Shown: in pieces, positions 36,361 through 46,770 of the stretch | Layout of the letters: each line of letters starts with the position of its first letter | Numbering within the stretch: the stretch's first letter is position 1 | NCBI GenBank assembly: GCA_028023455.1 | Contig: JAQFVV010006353.1 | Span: forward strand, 1,552,001 to 1,616,000 | Length of the DNA: 64,000 bases | Reading direction: 5' to 3' | DNA from: Epiperipatus broadwayi | Taxonomy: Eukaryota > Onychophora > Udeonychophora > Euonychophora > Peripatidae | Position numbers and translations under genes: made by a program | Notes under the pieces: model-generated | Database searches by the model: none | What the model was told of the DNA's origin: nothing | What the model saw: the letters and a program-made list of their open reading frames with translations, nothing else

Positions 36361-36631
36361 TCATGTGATATATGACTTGATTTCCTTACAGGTATCTCTT
36401 CATTCTATGACTCTTATCGCTCTAGGTTCATTGTTATCATGAAAGATATGAATTCAGTTATCAAATTAAATCAAGGCTGAAGATTAATTTTCTACTTGCT
36501 TATGTATTAAAAATAATCTTTTATTTGTAAATGAAGTAGTATTTGAGTCTGCTATTGTTATTTGGCAATAACAACAAACTTAAATAAATTGTTTTTTATT
36601 TTTAATTTTAGTTTTGCTATACTTATTTCAG

Positions 36632-36752
36632 GAAATAGCCAAGTTGATCTTGGAAGCCAAAGCTGATATTCACGTTGATCCAATTTTATACAATGCTTGC
36701 CAATTCGATTTAAAAGCTAATTGTCCCGATGTTCCCCTTGGAGATGGAAGGC
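36632..36752 (+). CDS. GLG1: GLG1 exon, fourth in window
   Basis: This exon has 121 bases (40 codons plus one base) and ends in phase 1; acceptor ATTTCAG and donor GTAAGT. It begins EIAKLILEAKADIHVDPILY and contains NACQFDLKANC, with cysteines at 23 and 31. Vertebrate GLG1 has the closely similar segment with KADI.VDP..H.AC at the same point, the last full cysteine-rich repeat before the membrane span. A hammerhead-like fold on the same strand lies about 300 bases upstream in the preceding intron (36263-36326). Confidence 0.93.
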
Positions 36753-37094
36753 GTAAGTTTGCTCCTTTTTTTCTTTTCCCATTTGATTAAAATAAAAATT
36801 TGTTCCAATTTCATTTTTTTAAAAAAATGAGAAGTCAATTTCAAACTATGTAAATCTATTGACTTTTGTTTTTTTAAATTGTAATTTGTGGTTTCAACCC
36901 TTAATGGTCTAGATAGTACAAGATAGATTTTTTGAGAAATGCTGACAAAATATTCCTATGATTCACTTTTACATTTCAAACATGATAAAAAACAAAAATT
37001 AACACATTTATAAAGTAATATTAAGTATGCATAACTTAATATATATCTCAATTAAACAGAAGTAAATACACTTATAAGAATGTGAATAAACACT

Positions 37095-38025
37095 CTGTCA
37101 TATCTGATCTTGCTTTCAGAAGTGGACTAGTCCAGATTCCTTCCTTATTTAATTGGATTTAGCACTCATTGCCACTAACCAACGTGTAAACGTGTGAATA
37201 ACTAATTTATAAATATAGCCAAATGGTAAAACATAAGTATGGCCAATGTGTAAACATGTGTATACAATTTTACCATTGATTAGTATGGCCCAATAGGCAA
37301 TGATGCTCTCTGAATCCGATTGCTGCCAGTAAGGTAGGGGATCTGACAATAAATAGTCAGCTTTTTTGGAGGCAAGCCAGAGAGAGAGATATCGTCTGAC
37401 TAACCTGAACGACTGAACGTGCTCTCAATCGAAACCAAATGGTAAAACATAAGTATGGCCAATGTGTAAACATGTGTATAATAATTTTACCATTGATTAG
37501 TATGGCCCAATAGGCAATGATGCTCTCTGAATCCGATTGCTGCCAGTAAGGTAGGGGATCTGACAATAAATAGTCAGCTTTTTTGGAGGCAAGCCAGAGA
37601 GAGAGATATCGTCTGACTAACCTGAACGACTGAACGTGCTCTCAATCGAAACCATTTTTCACTATGAATGTGTTTCTACTATAGTCCTTACCAGTATGTC
37701 TACGCAGTGAGGTAAGTCCACGACAGGAATGGAAACTGCTATGACTACGGCCGACTCGAGGCAAGCTGTTCAGTACAGCCTGGAAGTGTCTTGACTAGGA
37801 CTCACGAGGGAAGCTAATATATACAGCTGGAAATGAGTTCAATCATTCAGGCATGATCAGTTCATTATTGACTAAGTTATACATAAAATTGTATTTATTA
37901 ATGGTATAATGTGTATGTATATTTGTTCTAATAAATTATACATATTAATTTTGTGAGTGTTCATATGTTTTTGATATTTCTGTTGGTTTGGGTCTGAAAC
38001 CTGCAATTCAGCCAAACATAAGACA
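37095..38025 (+). mobile_element. Possible solo LTR with an internal 216-bp tandem duplication
   Basis: Two nearly identical 216-bp units (37221-37436 and 37437-37652) contain GGGGATCTGACAATAAATAG (TATA-like) and GAGAGAGAGATATCGTCTGA. They are followed by a less AT-rich stretch, a TTCTAATAAATTATAC poly(A)-like signal and an end near AATTCAGCCAAACA. The promoter-then-polyadenylation order and base composition resemble a long terminal repeat. I found no clear target duplication or adjacent retroviral-type genes, so the LTR reading is tentative. The tandem duplication is certain. Confidence 0.4.
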
Positions 38026-38149
38026 CTCCTCTATGTGAAGAGTACATAGATCACATTACCTTAAATTTGTTTAAATTTGCATATACTTTAAGCTATAATC
38101 CTGTTACTAAACAAATAATTTCAAACACATTACTAAAAAAATTCATTAT

Positions 38150-38360
38150 CAAGATTGCCAAAGAATCGTTTAAACGAACTTGTGAATAATGCCCGCCTTT
38201 TGATATGTCAGTGCCAATCTATTTTGTCAGATGATTGACATTGATATAATAGAAGGCAGACTTACAAGTTTATTTAAATGATTCTTTGTGAATCCAGCTC
38301 ATGAATCACCTTAGTAATATATCCAGACTTATTCATTCTGTGAATAGGTTTATATTCTTA
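38150..38360 (-). repeat. Dispersed repeat D (shared with 10430-10585)
   Basis: AACGATTGACATTGATATAA-like sequence, then AAGTTTATTTAAATGATTCT and CTGTGAATAGGTTTATATTC, matches 10440-10580 in the same order and direction. The minus-strand frame at 10272-10583 covers the other copy but is broken here, so it may be an old element ORF of unknown type. Confidence 0.5.
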
Positions 38361-38629
38361 GTGTTGTATATTTGATAAACTGTAAATTTACTTATGTGTT
38401 CATTAAAAATCATTAGGATTACATTAAACTATGCGGATTTATCATTTACATCTATAAAACATTTCTTTCTTTTAATATTATGAGATCATTAAATGCGAGA
38501 CTCCATCTTAATCCAATTCTAATTTCACAAAGACTTATGCTGTATTTAAAATCAGACGAATATACAAATATCATGTCTATTTCCAACAATGCCAATAAAT
38601 AATTGCTCAATTATTTTCTAAACGTTAAG

Positions 38630-38734
38630 TTTTTTTTTTTTAAGTGTCATAGCATTGGCCGGGACACGAACCCGCAACCCGGGTAACTGCCTGCAAGTGC
38701 AAGGCAGTCGCGCTGACCTCTCGACCACCAATGC
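38630..38734 (-). mobile_element. tRNA-derived SINE
   Basis: The minus strand has acceptor-stem halves GCATTGG and CCAATGC, A box TGGTCGAGAGG and B box GGTTCGTGTCC, then TATGACACTT and an A tail (T run 38630-38641). The body is 38652-38734. It is the best of the three copies for the tRNA-like fold. The leader resembles Leu/Ser-type tRNAs. Confidence 0.85.
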
Positions 38735-39004
38735 ATTATTGACATAGAATTGCCATCCTTTCTGAAGTATTATGATTTTTGTTTAATTTATTTATTAAGT
38801 ATATATATATATATGTTTCTGTGTAAATTTGAATTAGAATTCAGATGGAAAATGATCTAGAAAATTTTTTCAATTGAAAATGAATTAGTAAAAATGCTAT
38901 AGATTTTTACTGGTTGTGGATTGTGAATGGACGAGCATGATATATTCTAAGAAATGGACTATCACAATCTGTTCATGCATAATCTTTTTGAACATACCTT
39001 ATAC

Positions 39005-40064
39005 CAGGGGTGGCCAAGATGTTGACCGCAAAGCTAACGAGAACATTGACAAATTATAGTGATAAATTCAGCATTGATTTGAATATAAAAAATAAAATAT
39101 GTAAAAATTTCAAAATTATTCTCATTTAAAAATAGTTAAATCTAAAATAAAATCTGTGTTATTGTCGATCTCGAAAATAAACCCAGGTTGGAAGAAACTG
39201 AAAAGAATTGAATTATTTTAGTGTAATGGCTAGAGCTAAAATTCTTAGAAATATTTAATTGTTGTTTTCTTGAGGAGAAATGAAAATAGTCGTGGAGAGA
39301 TGAGGATTTTAATGAACTGATTTTAAAACAAAGAATGAACTTTTTAAAACACTTTGTCTAGCTAGCAAATAATCCCCAAGGAGATTTAAAAAGAAACAGG
39401 ACGTTTTCCTATCTACGAAAGAAAATAGGCGCCAAAGCAAGAAACAAACTAATTATTGTAAAGATTAATAACAGAGAAAATGTGGGGATTTTCCAAGGCA
39501 CAGAAATAGAAGACTTCTGTAAAATATTATTTTTATTGTTGTTATGTATTTTATTTTTCTCTCTAGCGAAGTGTCATCAAAATAAAAAAAAAAATATTTT
39601 TTTTTTACTTCGTAATATTTTTTTTTTGTAACATTTGCATCTAATTTTTTTTAAAATTCAGGACCAACTCTAGAAAATAATTATTTATAGCTTATTATAA
39701 TTTAATAAATATTTTATAAAATGACATGGACAAATTGTAATACTTGAAGGAGCTGAGGTAATTTAATAGTAATCATAGTAAAATGTCTCCGACAGTTTGT
39801 ATCTTATAGAAAAAAAATCATCAGTTCGGAAGTATCTTCTAAAAATGTCACCAATATTTGTACCTAAAAAGTCTTTATGAAGAAAAAACCCAAGAAGTCA
39901 CAAGTATATTATAAAAAAAAAACAGGACTTCAAACCATTATTTTTTCCCGTTCCGGCAAAAATAACATTTTTTCTCTGGTTTCCAGTCCGAAGCCCTGAG
40001 AATAACGTAGTCGCCCTTTAACCAAAAAAGTCACCCCCAACATCTAAAAGTTTGATCATTCCTG
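39005..40064. mobile_element. Old hAT-like element
   Basis: It starts CAGGGGTGGCCAA and ends TTGATCATTCCTG, imperfect inverted repeats (9 of 13). Flanks CCTTATAC (38997-39004) and TTTTATAC (40065-40072) are a 6-of-8 target duplication. The interior has broken stretches with no recognisable transposase. Confidence 0.55.
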
Positions 40065-40654
40065 TTTTATACAATCATCAGATGTAGTCTTTAAATTGTA
40101 AAATGTAACATTATTTGTTGATTAAAAATCTCTTGATCATTCGTACATTTTGTGTTAATAATTTACATTTCTCCCCTTTCCTATTGAATAAATTTGAAAA
40201 ACAATATTCATCTGAGTTGAACTTATATTTATGTCATAACACACACACATATATGATGACAATGTTAGTAAGGGTAAACTTATAAACATCAAAAGCCCAA
40301 AGAATAGATGGTTCATTTAATTTTTGATCCCAATAAAACATAGAATACTAAATATTCATAGCCTGTAGGAGAATTATTTGCTCCATTTAATTATATAGGC
40401 ATAAATCTATACTAATTTCATAGTTTATATATATACATATATATAGCCTCTTGGATAGTGTTTCATTAATTAGTCCATTACGTGCAACACCTGGAATTTA
40501 AGTATAAATTTAGGATTTTTTTCAGGAGGCTGGTAAATAGTGTCTATCTCTTTAATCTTAATATTTGTGGATATACCACCAAAACATCACAAGATCTTGT
40601 ATATTCAATGTATGTTTTCAAGAACTGATATTCATTCAGTTTATCATCTACTCC

Positions 40655-40866
40655 AAACTATATTGTAAACTTTAGCAATCAATAGACCCTAGATGGCAGT
40701 GCTGTAATCCACAAAGATTATGTTGTGGAAATGGGATGGAGCAGAATATGGGAAAATTTAGAGTGGGGAATGGAAAGATAAAGTGGCTAACAGGTTTTTT
40801 CTGGGCATAGTTGCTTGCGAGATTCCTGACTGCTTTTAAGGAAAAGCCACAGTGCATCACATCAGA
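40655..40866 (+). mobile_element. LINE 3' UTR fragment
   Basis: GAAATGGGATGGAGCAGAAT, GGAATGGAAAGATAAAG and GGCTAACAGGTTTTTTCTGG match the 3' end of the LINE at 22600-22790. The short reading frames across it are not genes. Confidence 0.65.
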
Positions 40867-42555
40867 TTAATTTCAGGTTAGATGCTTTATCAGTATGGTA
40901 TCATCTAGTAGAAATCCAAAACATGTCGGAGGTAAAAGCCATTAGAAACTAGAATGGGGATACGGATTGCAGCATTAATGCCCAGCAAATATTCAAGTTT
41001 GCAATAGATTGGGATAAAGTAAACAAAATGAATATCTATTCTAAAAGCAATCCTTATGTATAGATGATGAAGAGATTTGAATTTAAGCGAATATTTTATA
41101 ACTATTAATTTATACACTTTTATCTGAATATTCAGTTTAAACATTGTTTATACGCAGAAAATATTCAAATGATGTGCTAACTTCTGCTATGCGTGGTTTA
41201 ATATGTAATATGGAAAGCATACCAATAGCTCAAACAAGCTCTTATTTAATAAGTGTGGTAAGAGAAAATATTTTAAATCTATTTAGAATATTGGTTTAAT
41301 ATGTTTATGTTAATTCTTTCACTTCTTTGGTTCAGTGTTTAAACGTCAGCCTGGAGCATGTGGTACACAATCTGTGATGAATCCTCAATGAAAGAAATCA
41401 CTCAAGATTATGTAGACAGCTAAGTATGTTTTTCTAGGAGTGATCATTTTATATATTCAGAATTTCATGCCCCGGCAAGGTGCCGTGTGGTGCTTTGCTG
41501 GAAGTCTTAAAGAAATGTAAAGATAGTTCCAAATACTAGAAGTATTTGGATTCTGATTCAAAAAAAAAAAACAAGAAAGTTTAACCAATTGACAAACTGC
41601 TGGGTTTAGCCTATCATTTTCATGATTGAATATCATGTGGTCTTTTACAGTTCATTAAACAAAATGATATGAATTTCTTATTTAATAAAATAAAAGGTCT
41701 AATTATAACTCATGCATATTACGGCACATTAATTTGCGGGCATTATTGAAAGATTTCTGCAATAAAATGAGTTTTTAGATCCTCAGGTTTATTCGTTTTG
41801 TTTATCAATCTTTCTTGAAATGTGAAATATAAATTTGTTAGAAATATTATTTAAGGAGGACATTTATTCCGATCGATTTTATCTAGACTCAAAATTTCTT
41901 ACTGGCAGCTCTTTTTTCCCTTGAGGCTCAACTTACGATGATGTTGTTTCTGACGTTTATTTATGCATAACTTAATGCACTGCCATTTGAAACAACTGCA
42001 ACTTTTATGCTACAGTTCATGAGGATTTACATGAATTCAAAGTATGTTTAATGCTCTTTGATGTTATGTTTATGTCTGATTAAATTCTAATGCTCCATAT
42101 TGGTATTAATAAATGTTTCATATGTATACGTTTTGGTGATTTTAAAATTGCCATTTCAATTATATCATTGTCTAAGGTTTTTTTCGAATACACTTACCTT
42201 TTGTTTCTGTAAGACAATCATTGTATTGTGCTTTCTCCTGTGAGTTATGATCATGTGATCTGTAATGTTAAAGTATTAAGATTGCTAATATGATAAATTG
42301 CTCCATAAATACCACCTACAAGTTTTTAAAGAAAATGCTATAAGCTTCCTTGTTATGAGGTGTGTCCAGTATTTTCAAAACTTGGAATTTAATTTTTATT
42401 TTGGATCAATTAATTTATATATGTTTACTCTATATATGGCCTACAAATAGCTTTGATTTATAATATTTTAATGTATGTAGTTTGTATAGTTATATATTTA
42501 AGAAATAGAAGAATAAAAAAAGACTTATGATGAGTATTTTATTAAGAAATGTAGT

Positions 42556-43076
42556 TTTATTAATGAATAATATTTCTGTAATGAAATTTTCACTACAGCA
42601 CTCTCTCAAGGTAGGGATTGGTTTCTATCCGAACAATGAGTGAGAATGGTGTAGTGAAAATAACACTACAGAAATAATATTCGTTATTGGATAATCTCTA
42701 GTCTAATAAACAACTAATAAAAATTATTAACATGCTTTCGTGAAGTGATTTGTGTCAATGTAGTGAAGTCGGCACCTTTGACACATCAAATAAACAGTAA
42801 TAATTTGTTATCTATACATGCTGAACAATGATAAAGATGTGTGCAGCAGAGATCGTGGTCTGTGCCAACTGATGAATGCTGGTTCAGCACGAAATATGTA
42901 TCATGGGGAATCATAGATCTTTTTCACGTCTTTGTTGTATGTTTATGATTACAACCCTCTATAAGGTAAAAGCGGATAGAAACCAGTCCCTACCTTGAGT
43001 GATGACCATGTCGTGAAAATATTATTCATTATTGGATATCTCTAGTCTAATGAATGATTAATAAAAAATATTAATG
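42556..43076. mobile_element. Family-F element: hairpin, hammerhead motif, second end
   Basis: The left part (42563-42690) folds on itself (GAATAATATTTCTGTAATG... with ...TACAGAAATAATATTCGTTA). Then comes the hammerhead core, then a right part (42957-43076) with GATAGAAACCAGTCCCTACC, complement of the left GGTAGGGATTGGTTTCTATC. A second full copy is at 62365-62715. Confidence 0.65.
42850..42931 (+). ncRNA. Candidate hammerhead ribozyme, family F copy 1
   Basis: Helix I outer: AGA(T)CGTG (42850-42857) with CACGTCT (42925-42931), one bulged T. Inner: AA (42867-42868) with TT (42920-42921). Core CTGATGA 42869-42875. Helix II ATGCT/AGCAC with loop GGTTC. GAAA at 42891. Helix III ATATGT with ATAGAT, one mismatch and one G-T pair. 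Predicted cleavage follows C42919 in ATC. Sense to GLG1. Confidence 0.5.
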
Positions 43077-43665
43077 CAGTTTTATCGTTTCTGATGTTTT
43101 CAGGGTGCCTTAATGCATTACACAATTTCTGTCATTGCATGGCTGATTCAGAAAGACGGCTACAATCGAAAATTAAATATATATTATATTTGTCACATAG
43201 TTTTATTTTATATGAACTTCAATTTCGTAGAAATGTTGCACTAATCAGACATCAAAAACGGATGAAGAATGAAATGTTGCACTAATCAGACATCAAAAAT
43301 GGATGAAGAATGGAAAAACAGAGTGGTGTCATCCATAAGATCAGATTGGGTGACACAATAACCTAACCATACTTCCTATTATTACACTTCAATGAAATAG
43401 TATTTTCTGACCAAAAGTGAAGAAAGAAATTTGACTTCTTTAATGCCTTGCATATGATGATTAAATGAGTGTTGTTTTATGTTTACCAGTATATATATTT
43501 TATTATGAAAATAGCTTATATGTATGGATTACCTATATGCTGTATATATAAGGTGGGTTTCAATGAAATGGACAGTTGAATAGTTGGAAGGGTGAGAAGA
43601 CTGAAGTTTGAGGACTTGCTGTCTTGATATAAACCGAGCATTGAATGTATATATATGCGGGAGAT

Positions 43666-43739
43666 TGTGATTTGGCCCAACTGATGAGTGCTAGTTCTGC
43701 ACGAAATACATATATTGAGGATCATGTATCTTTTTCACA
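43666..43739 (+). ncRNA. Candidate hammerhead ribozyme, family F copy 2
   Basis: Helix I outer TGTGA (43666-43670) with TCACA (43735-43739); inner AA (43679-43680) with TT (43731-43732). Core CTGATGA 43681-43687. Helix II GTGC/GCAC (43688-43702). GAA at 43703. Helix III ATACAT (43706-43711) with ATGTAT (43724-43729) pairs perfectly. Cleavage predicted after C43730 in ATC. This is the cleanest family-F core. Confidence 0.6.
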
Positions 43740-44039
43740 TGTGTGTGGTCATGGGTTTTGGTTCCTTGAAGAGTGGAAGGACAGACTGAAAAATCCTGAG
43801 TTCAAACCCTCTTCTATTAATATAATGGATATGTAAATGGGCTGATAATATGAGGGGTTAGATTGGCACAATGTTTACTTCAAACCCAATAAGGACATTG
43901 AGCATTCCATTGTCGGTATTTCAATAAAATGGATGGATGAATAGTTGGAAGGGTAAGAAGATTGAAGCCTGTCCATTAAAGTTTGAGGAATTGCTATCTT
44001 AATAAAAGCTGAACACTGATTGTATGTATGTGTGGAAAA

Positions 44040-44115
44040 TTATGATCTGGCCCAACTGATGAGTGCTGGTTCTGCATGAAATACATATATTGGAGATTAT
44101 ATGTCTTGTTCGCAT
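44040..44115 (+). ncRNA. Candidate hammerhead ribozyme, family F copy 3 (weakened)
   Basis: Core CTGATGA 44056-44062, helix II GTGC/GCAT, GAAA from 44078, helix III with one mismatch and one G-T pair, and C17 at 44105 in the triplet GTC. Helix I pairing is poorer than in the other copies. It is probably a decayed partner of copy 2. Confidence 0.4.
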
Positions 44116-44389
44116 GTGTGTGATCATGGGTATCGGTTGCTTGAGATGGAATGGAGGAAGAATAGACTGAAAAATCAAAGTCCTTCAATCTATAAGAAAC
44201 ATTCAGTGTAAGCAAATTGAACGTTGCCTTAGAATTACATATGCTTGGGAAATCTTAGTATGTTTTATGTATAATCCCAGTGGAAAGGTGACTAGTTTTT
44301 TGTCCAAGCTTTTACAATGCCTCTGAATCAATACCTGTGTTGCATAGCAACGTAGGTTAGACATTCACGGTAAAAATTTTGAAACGTGT

Positions 44390-44770
44390 CTGGATTTTGA
44401 ATTACGACATGAAATGTGTCGATGTGTTTTATACCTTAATCTGTGATCGAACAAATGCAGTAACATTAAATTTTTGTTTTAAATTGGGCAAAAACTGCTT
44501 CTGAAACATTTGACATGATCCTAACTGCTTAACGCAGCGTAACAGTGGATTACAAGAATGGGTATCAGTTTTCAAGATTCATGTTGACACAGAGAGCATT
44601 GAACACCATCTATGAAAGTACGATACACGGCATCACATTTCATGTCTTGTGATTCAGATATGCTAGCACTTTAAAGATTTTGTGGGGAACATGTTAATTT
44701 AGGAATAGAGCTACAGGTGGCTCGGAGAAAGAATCGGTCTCCTTGTCAGAGGGACACGCTGTGTATATAT
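44390..44770 (+). mobile_element. Foldback repeat, family H, copy 3
   Basis: The ends pair as inverted repeats (GACATGAAATGTGTCGATGT near 44404 with the complement near 44615). The interior includes TTAAATTTTTGTTTTAAATT as in copy 1. It is non-coding. Confidence 0.6.
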
Positions 44771-45139
44771 AAAAGCAGATAATACACTATCATTTAAAAT
44801 ATATTGTGAATTTGAAGCTGATCTGCAGGTGTTGAGAGAATGAAAACATAAATTATAGATTATAACTGCGCTTATTCTTTGTATAAATTATCATGTGAGA
44901 AAGAGATGTGTTTTTATATCGGTGTTTTCAATATTTTAATAGATTATAATATTACTGTATTAAAAGAAAAAGTTTTAAAGTTTGGAAGGGGGGAGGGAGG
45001 CAGAAGCAAAATATTTCTCTGAAGACGGTTTGTTCCCCTTACCGCAGTCTGGATATTTTGATTAACAATGATGAAATTTTTGAAGTTATTATTACCTCTG
45101 TTATTTATTAAATATTTTTCAATGTTTTTTTTTTTATAG

Positions 45140-45243
45140 AATTACAGTGTATATTGTTAGCCATGGAAAACAAAAATCTTAAATTCGCCGACTGCCAGAA
45201 ACTCCTCCAGATCAGAGTTGAAATGTTTAATTTTGCATCTAAA
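45140..45243 (+). CDS. GLG1: GLG1 exon, fifth in window
   Basis: This exon has 104 bases (two bases finishing a codon plus 34 codons). The polypyrimidine tract and acceptor TTATAG precede it and GTGAGT follows. The joined codon gives Q, followed by LQCILLAMENKNLKFADCQK and LLQIRVEMFNFASK. The two cysteines close the last repeat, and the RVEMF..ASK stretch matches the R.EMW..AAK stretch that precedes the juxtamembrane region in vertebrate GLG1. Confidence 0.92.
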
Positions 45244-45654
45244 GTGAGTACTCATTAATGTTTTATTTTAAATTTGATTAGTATTATTATTTTTTTAAAA
45301 AAATCATTTGTTAATCTTAAGTTGCTAATTTCAATAGCGTGGTTATTATTCTTATTTATCTGCAACATTTTACTCCCAAGTCGGTAGTCTTCATCGGAGT
45401 TTCATAATATCGGTATCAACTGATATTTCTTTTTGTTTATTGAGGTTTCTTTTTTTTTTCATATTTCAATTCTAATCTTTAGAATTAACAGTATCTCATT
45501 ATAAAATTAAAATCTAAGATCATAAATAATTACTTATACACAATATATCACAGTCAAAAGATGACTAGTTCTCTTCAAGTTGCCTGTAGCGCTATATAGT
45601 AACAATTTAATTATTCACCCAAAAATTCTAAGTCACTAGTGTGTTTGGATGATC

Positions 45655-46045
45655 AGTTATGACATCAAATTTGGCAATTTGTTTTGGATCTTAATCCACG
45701 GTGGAACAATGCACTATTAATATATTTTGTTTTAAATTAGGCCAAACTGCTACTGAACTATATAAAATGATTTAAGCTGTGTATAGTAATAAAGCCATAA
45801 ATAAGAAAAATAACATTTATAAGTGATTTACAAGATTTTGTGATGGTCTGCGAGAGCATTAAAAAAGGTGATCTACTAAGGTATGAAACACTCATACATA
45901 ATTGATGATCCAGACATGATATTGGCATAAAATGTTTGTAATGAGTAGCTAAACCGTGTTGCTTTACGATGTTGGAGATGGGATTGCAGACAACTTGCGA
46001 GAGAGAAAACCGGCCACTCTTTTATTGGGTGTATTTCCACTTTGG
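45655..46045 (+). mobile_element. Foldback repeat, family H, copy 4
   Basis: GGAACAATGCACTATTAATA, TTTTGTTTTAAATTAGG and TGATGATCCAGACATGATAT follow the same order as the copies at 1, 27 and 44 kb. This is the most diverged copy. Confidence 0.55.
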
Positions 46046-46269
46046 AAATATTAAAGTTGAAATTCAGTAGTTTTTGGTATCTATTCGATAATGAAATAGA
46101 GAACAACTACAGAATCAGGAAATTGTAGCAGAGGAAGGCAGACAGGAACAAGGCTCAGAAAATGGCTTCTCTCTCATGGTAGAAAGGAAAACAGGAAAAT
46201 TTTTTAAATCCATAATAGGTTTCATGATTTTCAATACATCGCATATATCTTAACTCACACATATCTAAT

Positions 46270-46770
46270 TCGTTAGCAAATTTGTTCATTCTCATCACTT
46301 TCATACCACTCCGTTTAAGTTTTAATAATCAATAGACGTTAGATGATTCTTTTTAATTAATCACTAATCCACGCTGTCCTATACAAATATTTCCTGACTA
46401 GTTTCTTGCTTATGGTTTCATCAATAAGGATCTTTTTGGATTTTTTTATTTTATTTGGATCTAATGCATATTTCCTCTAGCAGTTTTTTTTTAATGTAAC
46501 TATCAAGCTACTATCCCAAATTGAAAAACCTTTTTTAATTTTTTCAATCTATGCTTATTCTCTTTTATAGTTATATAGATCTGGAACCAATTCTCTTTTT
46601 ATATATTTTGGTGTTATGAGTTTTTTTAAATAATCTTAGGCACCTTTATGCTTGGACCTAGTCTGGGGTATTTGCAAAGAACAGAATTGGAGAAGGATTT
46701 AATAAGCACTATCATTTGACATTTATTGATTTCTAAAGCTTATACTAGGTGGCGTAAAAGTAGTGAGAAA
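46270..46770. repeat. Decayed family-A-related segment
   Basis: Near 46398-46435 the minus strand reads TTGATGAAACCATAAGCAAG, then AAACTAGTCAGG, a ruined hammerhead core of the family-A type. The end (AATAAGCACTATCATTTGAC, AGCTTATACTAGGTGGCG) matches 52260-52320. Confidence 0.45.

Larger units (their letters stand above)
28568..36631 (+). other. GLG1: GLG1 intron (8.1 kb)
   Basis: Borders are GTAAGA and TTTCAG. It is rich in inverted repeats and holds a hAT element, a minisatellite and a hammerhead-bearing palindrome (see entries). Nothing recognisable in 28580-29680, 31210-31670 or 35000-35970. Confidence 0.85.
43560..44185 (+). repeat. Tandem dimer of a 375-bp hammerhead-containing unit
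   Basis: Copy 1 (about 43555-43810) and copy 2 (about 43915-44185) share ATAGTTGGAAGGGT, TTTGAGGA, TTGGCCCAACTGATGAGTGC or its variant, and AGACTGAAAAATC. TGGCCCAACTGATGAGTGCT-type anchors lie at 43673 and 44048, 375 bp apart. Predicted cleavage sites are also exactly 375 apart (43730 and 44105). Confidence 0.85.
36753..45139 (+). other. GLG1: GLG1 intron (8.4 kb)
   Basis: Borders are GTAAGT and TTATAG. It holds an LTR-like tandem segment, a SINE, an old hAT element, a LINE 3' end, family-F elements with hammerhead motifs and a family-H copy. Nothing recognisable in 38360-38620, 40070-40560, 40870-42540 or 44780-45120. Confidence 0.85.

Noticed and set aside
35863-36442. Two reading frames of 85 and 61 residues flanking 36.2 kb
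   Set aside because: Both fall on the arms of the family-B palindrome and have no family resemblance.
38652-38734. Functional tRNA gene
   Set aside because: A and B boxes and acceptor stem are present, but the A tail, the shared TATGACA trailer and two diverged copies mark it as a SINE.
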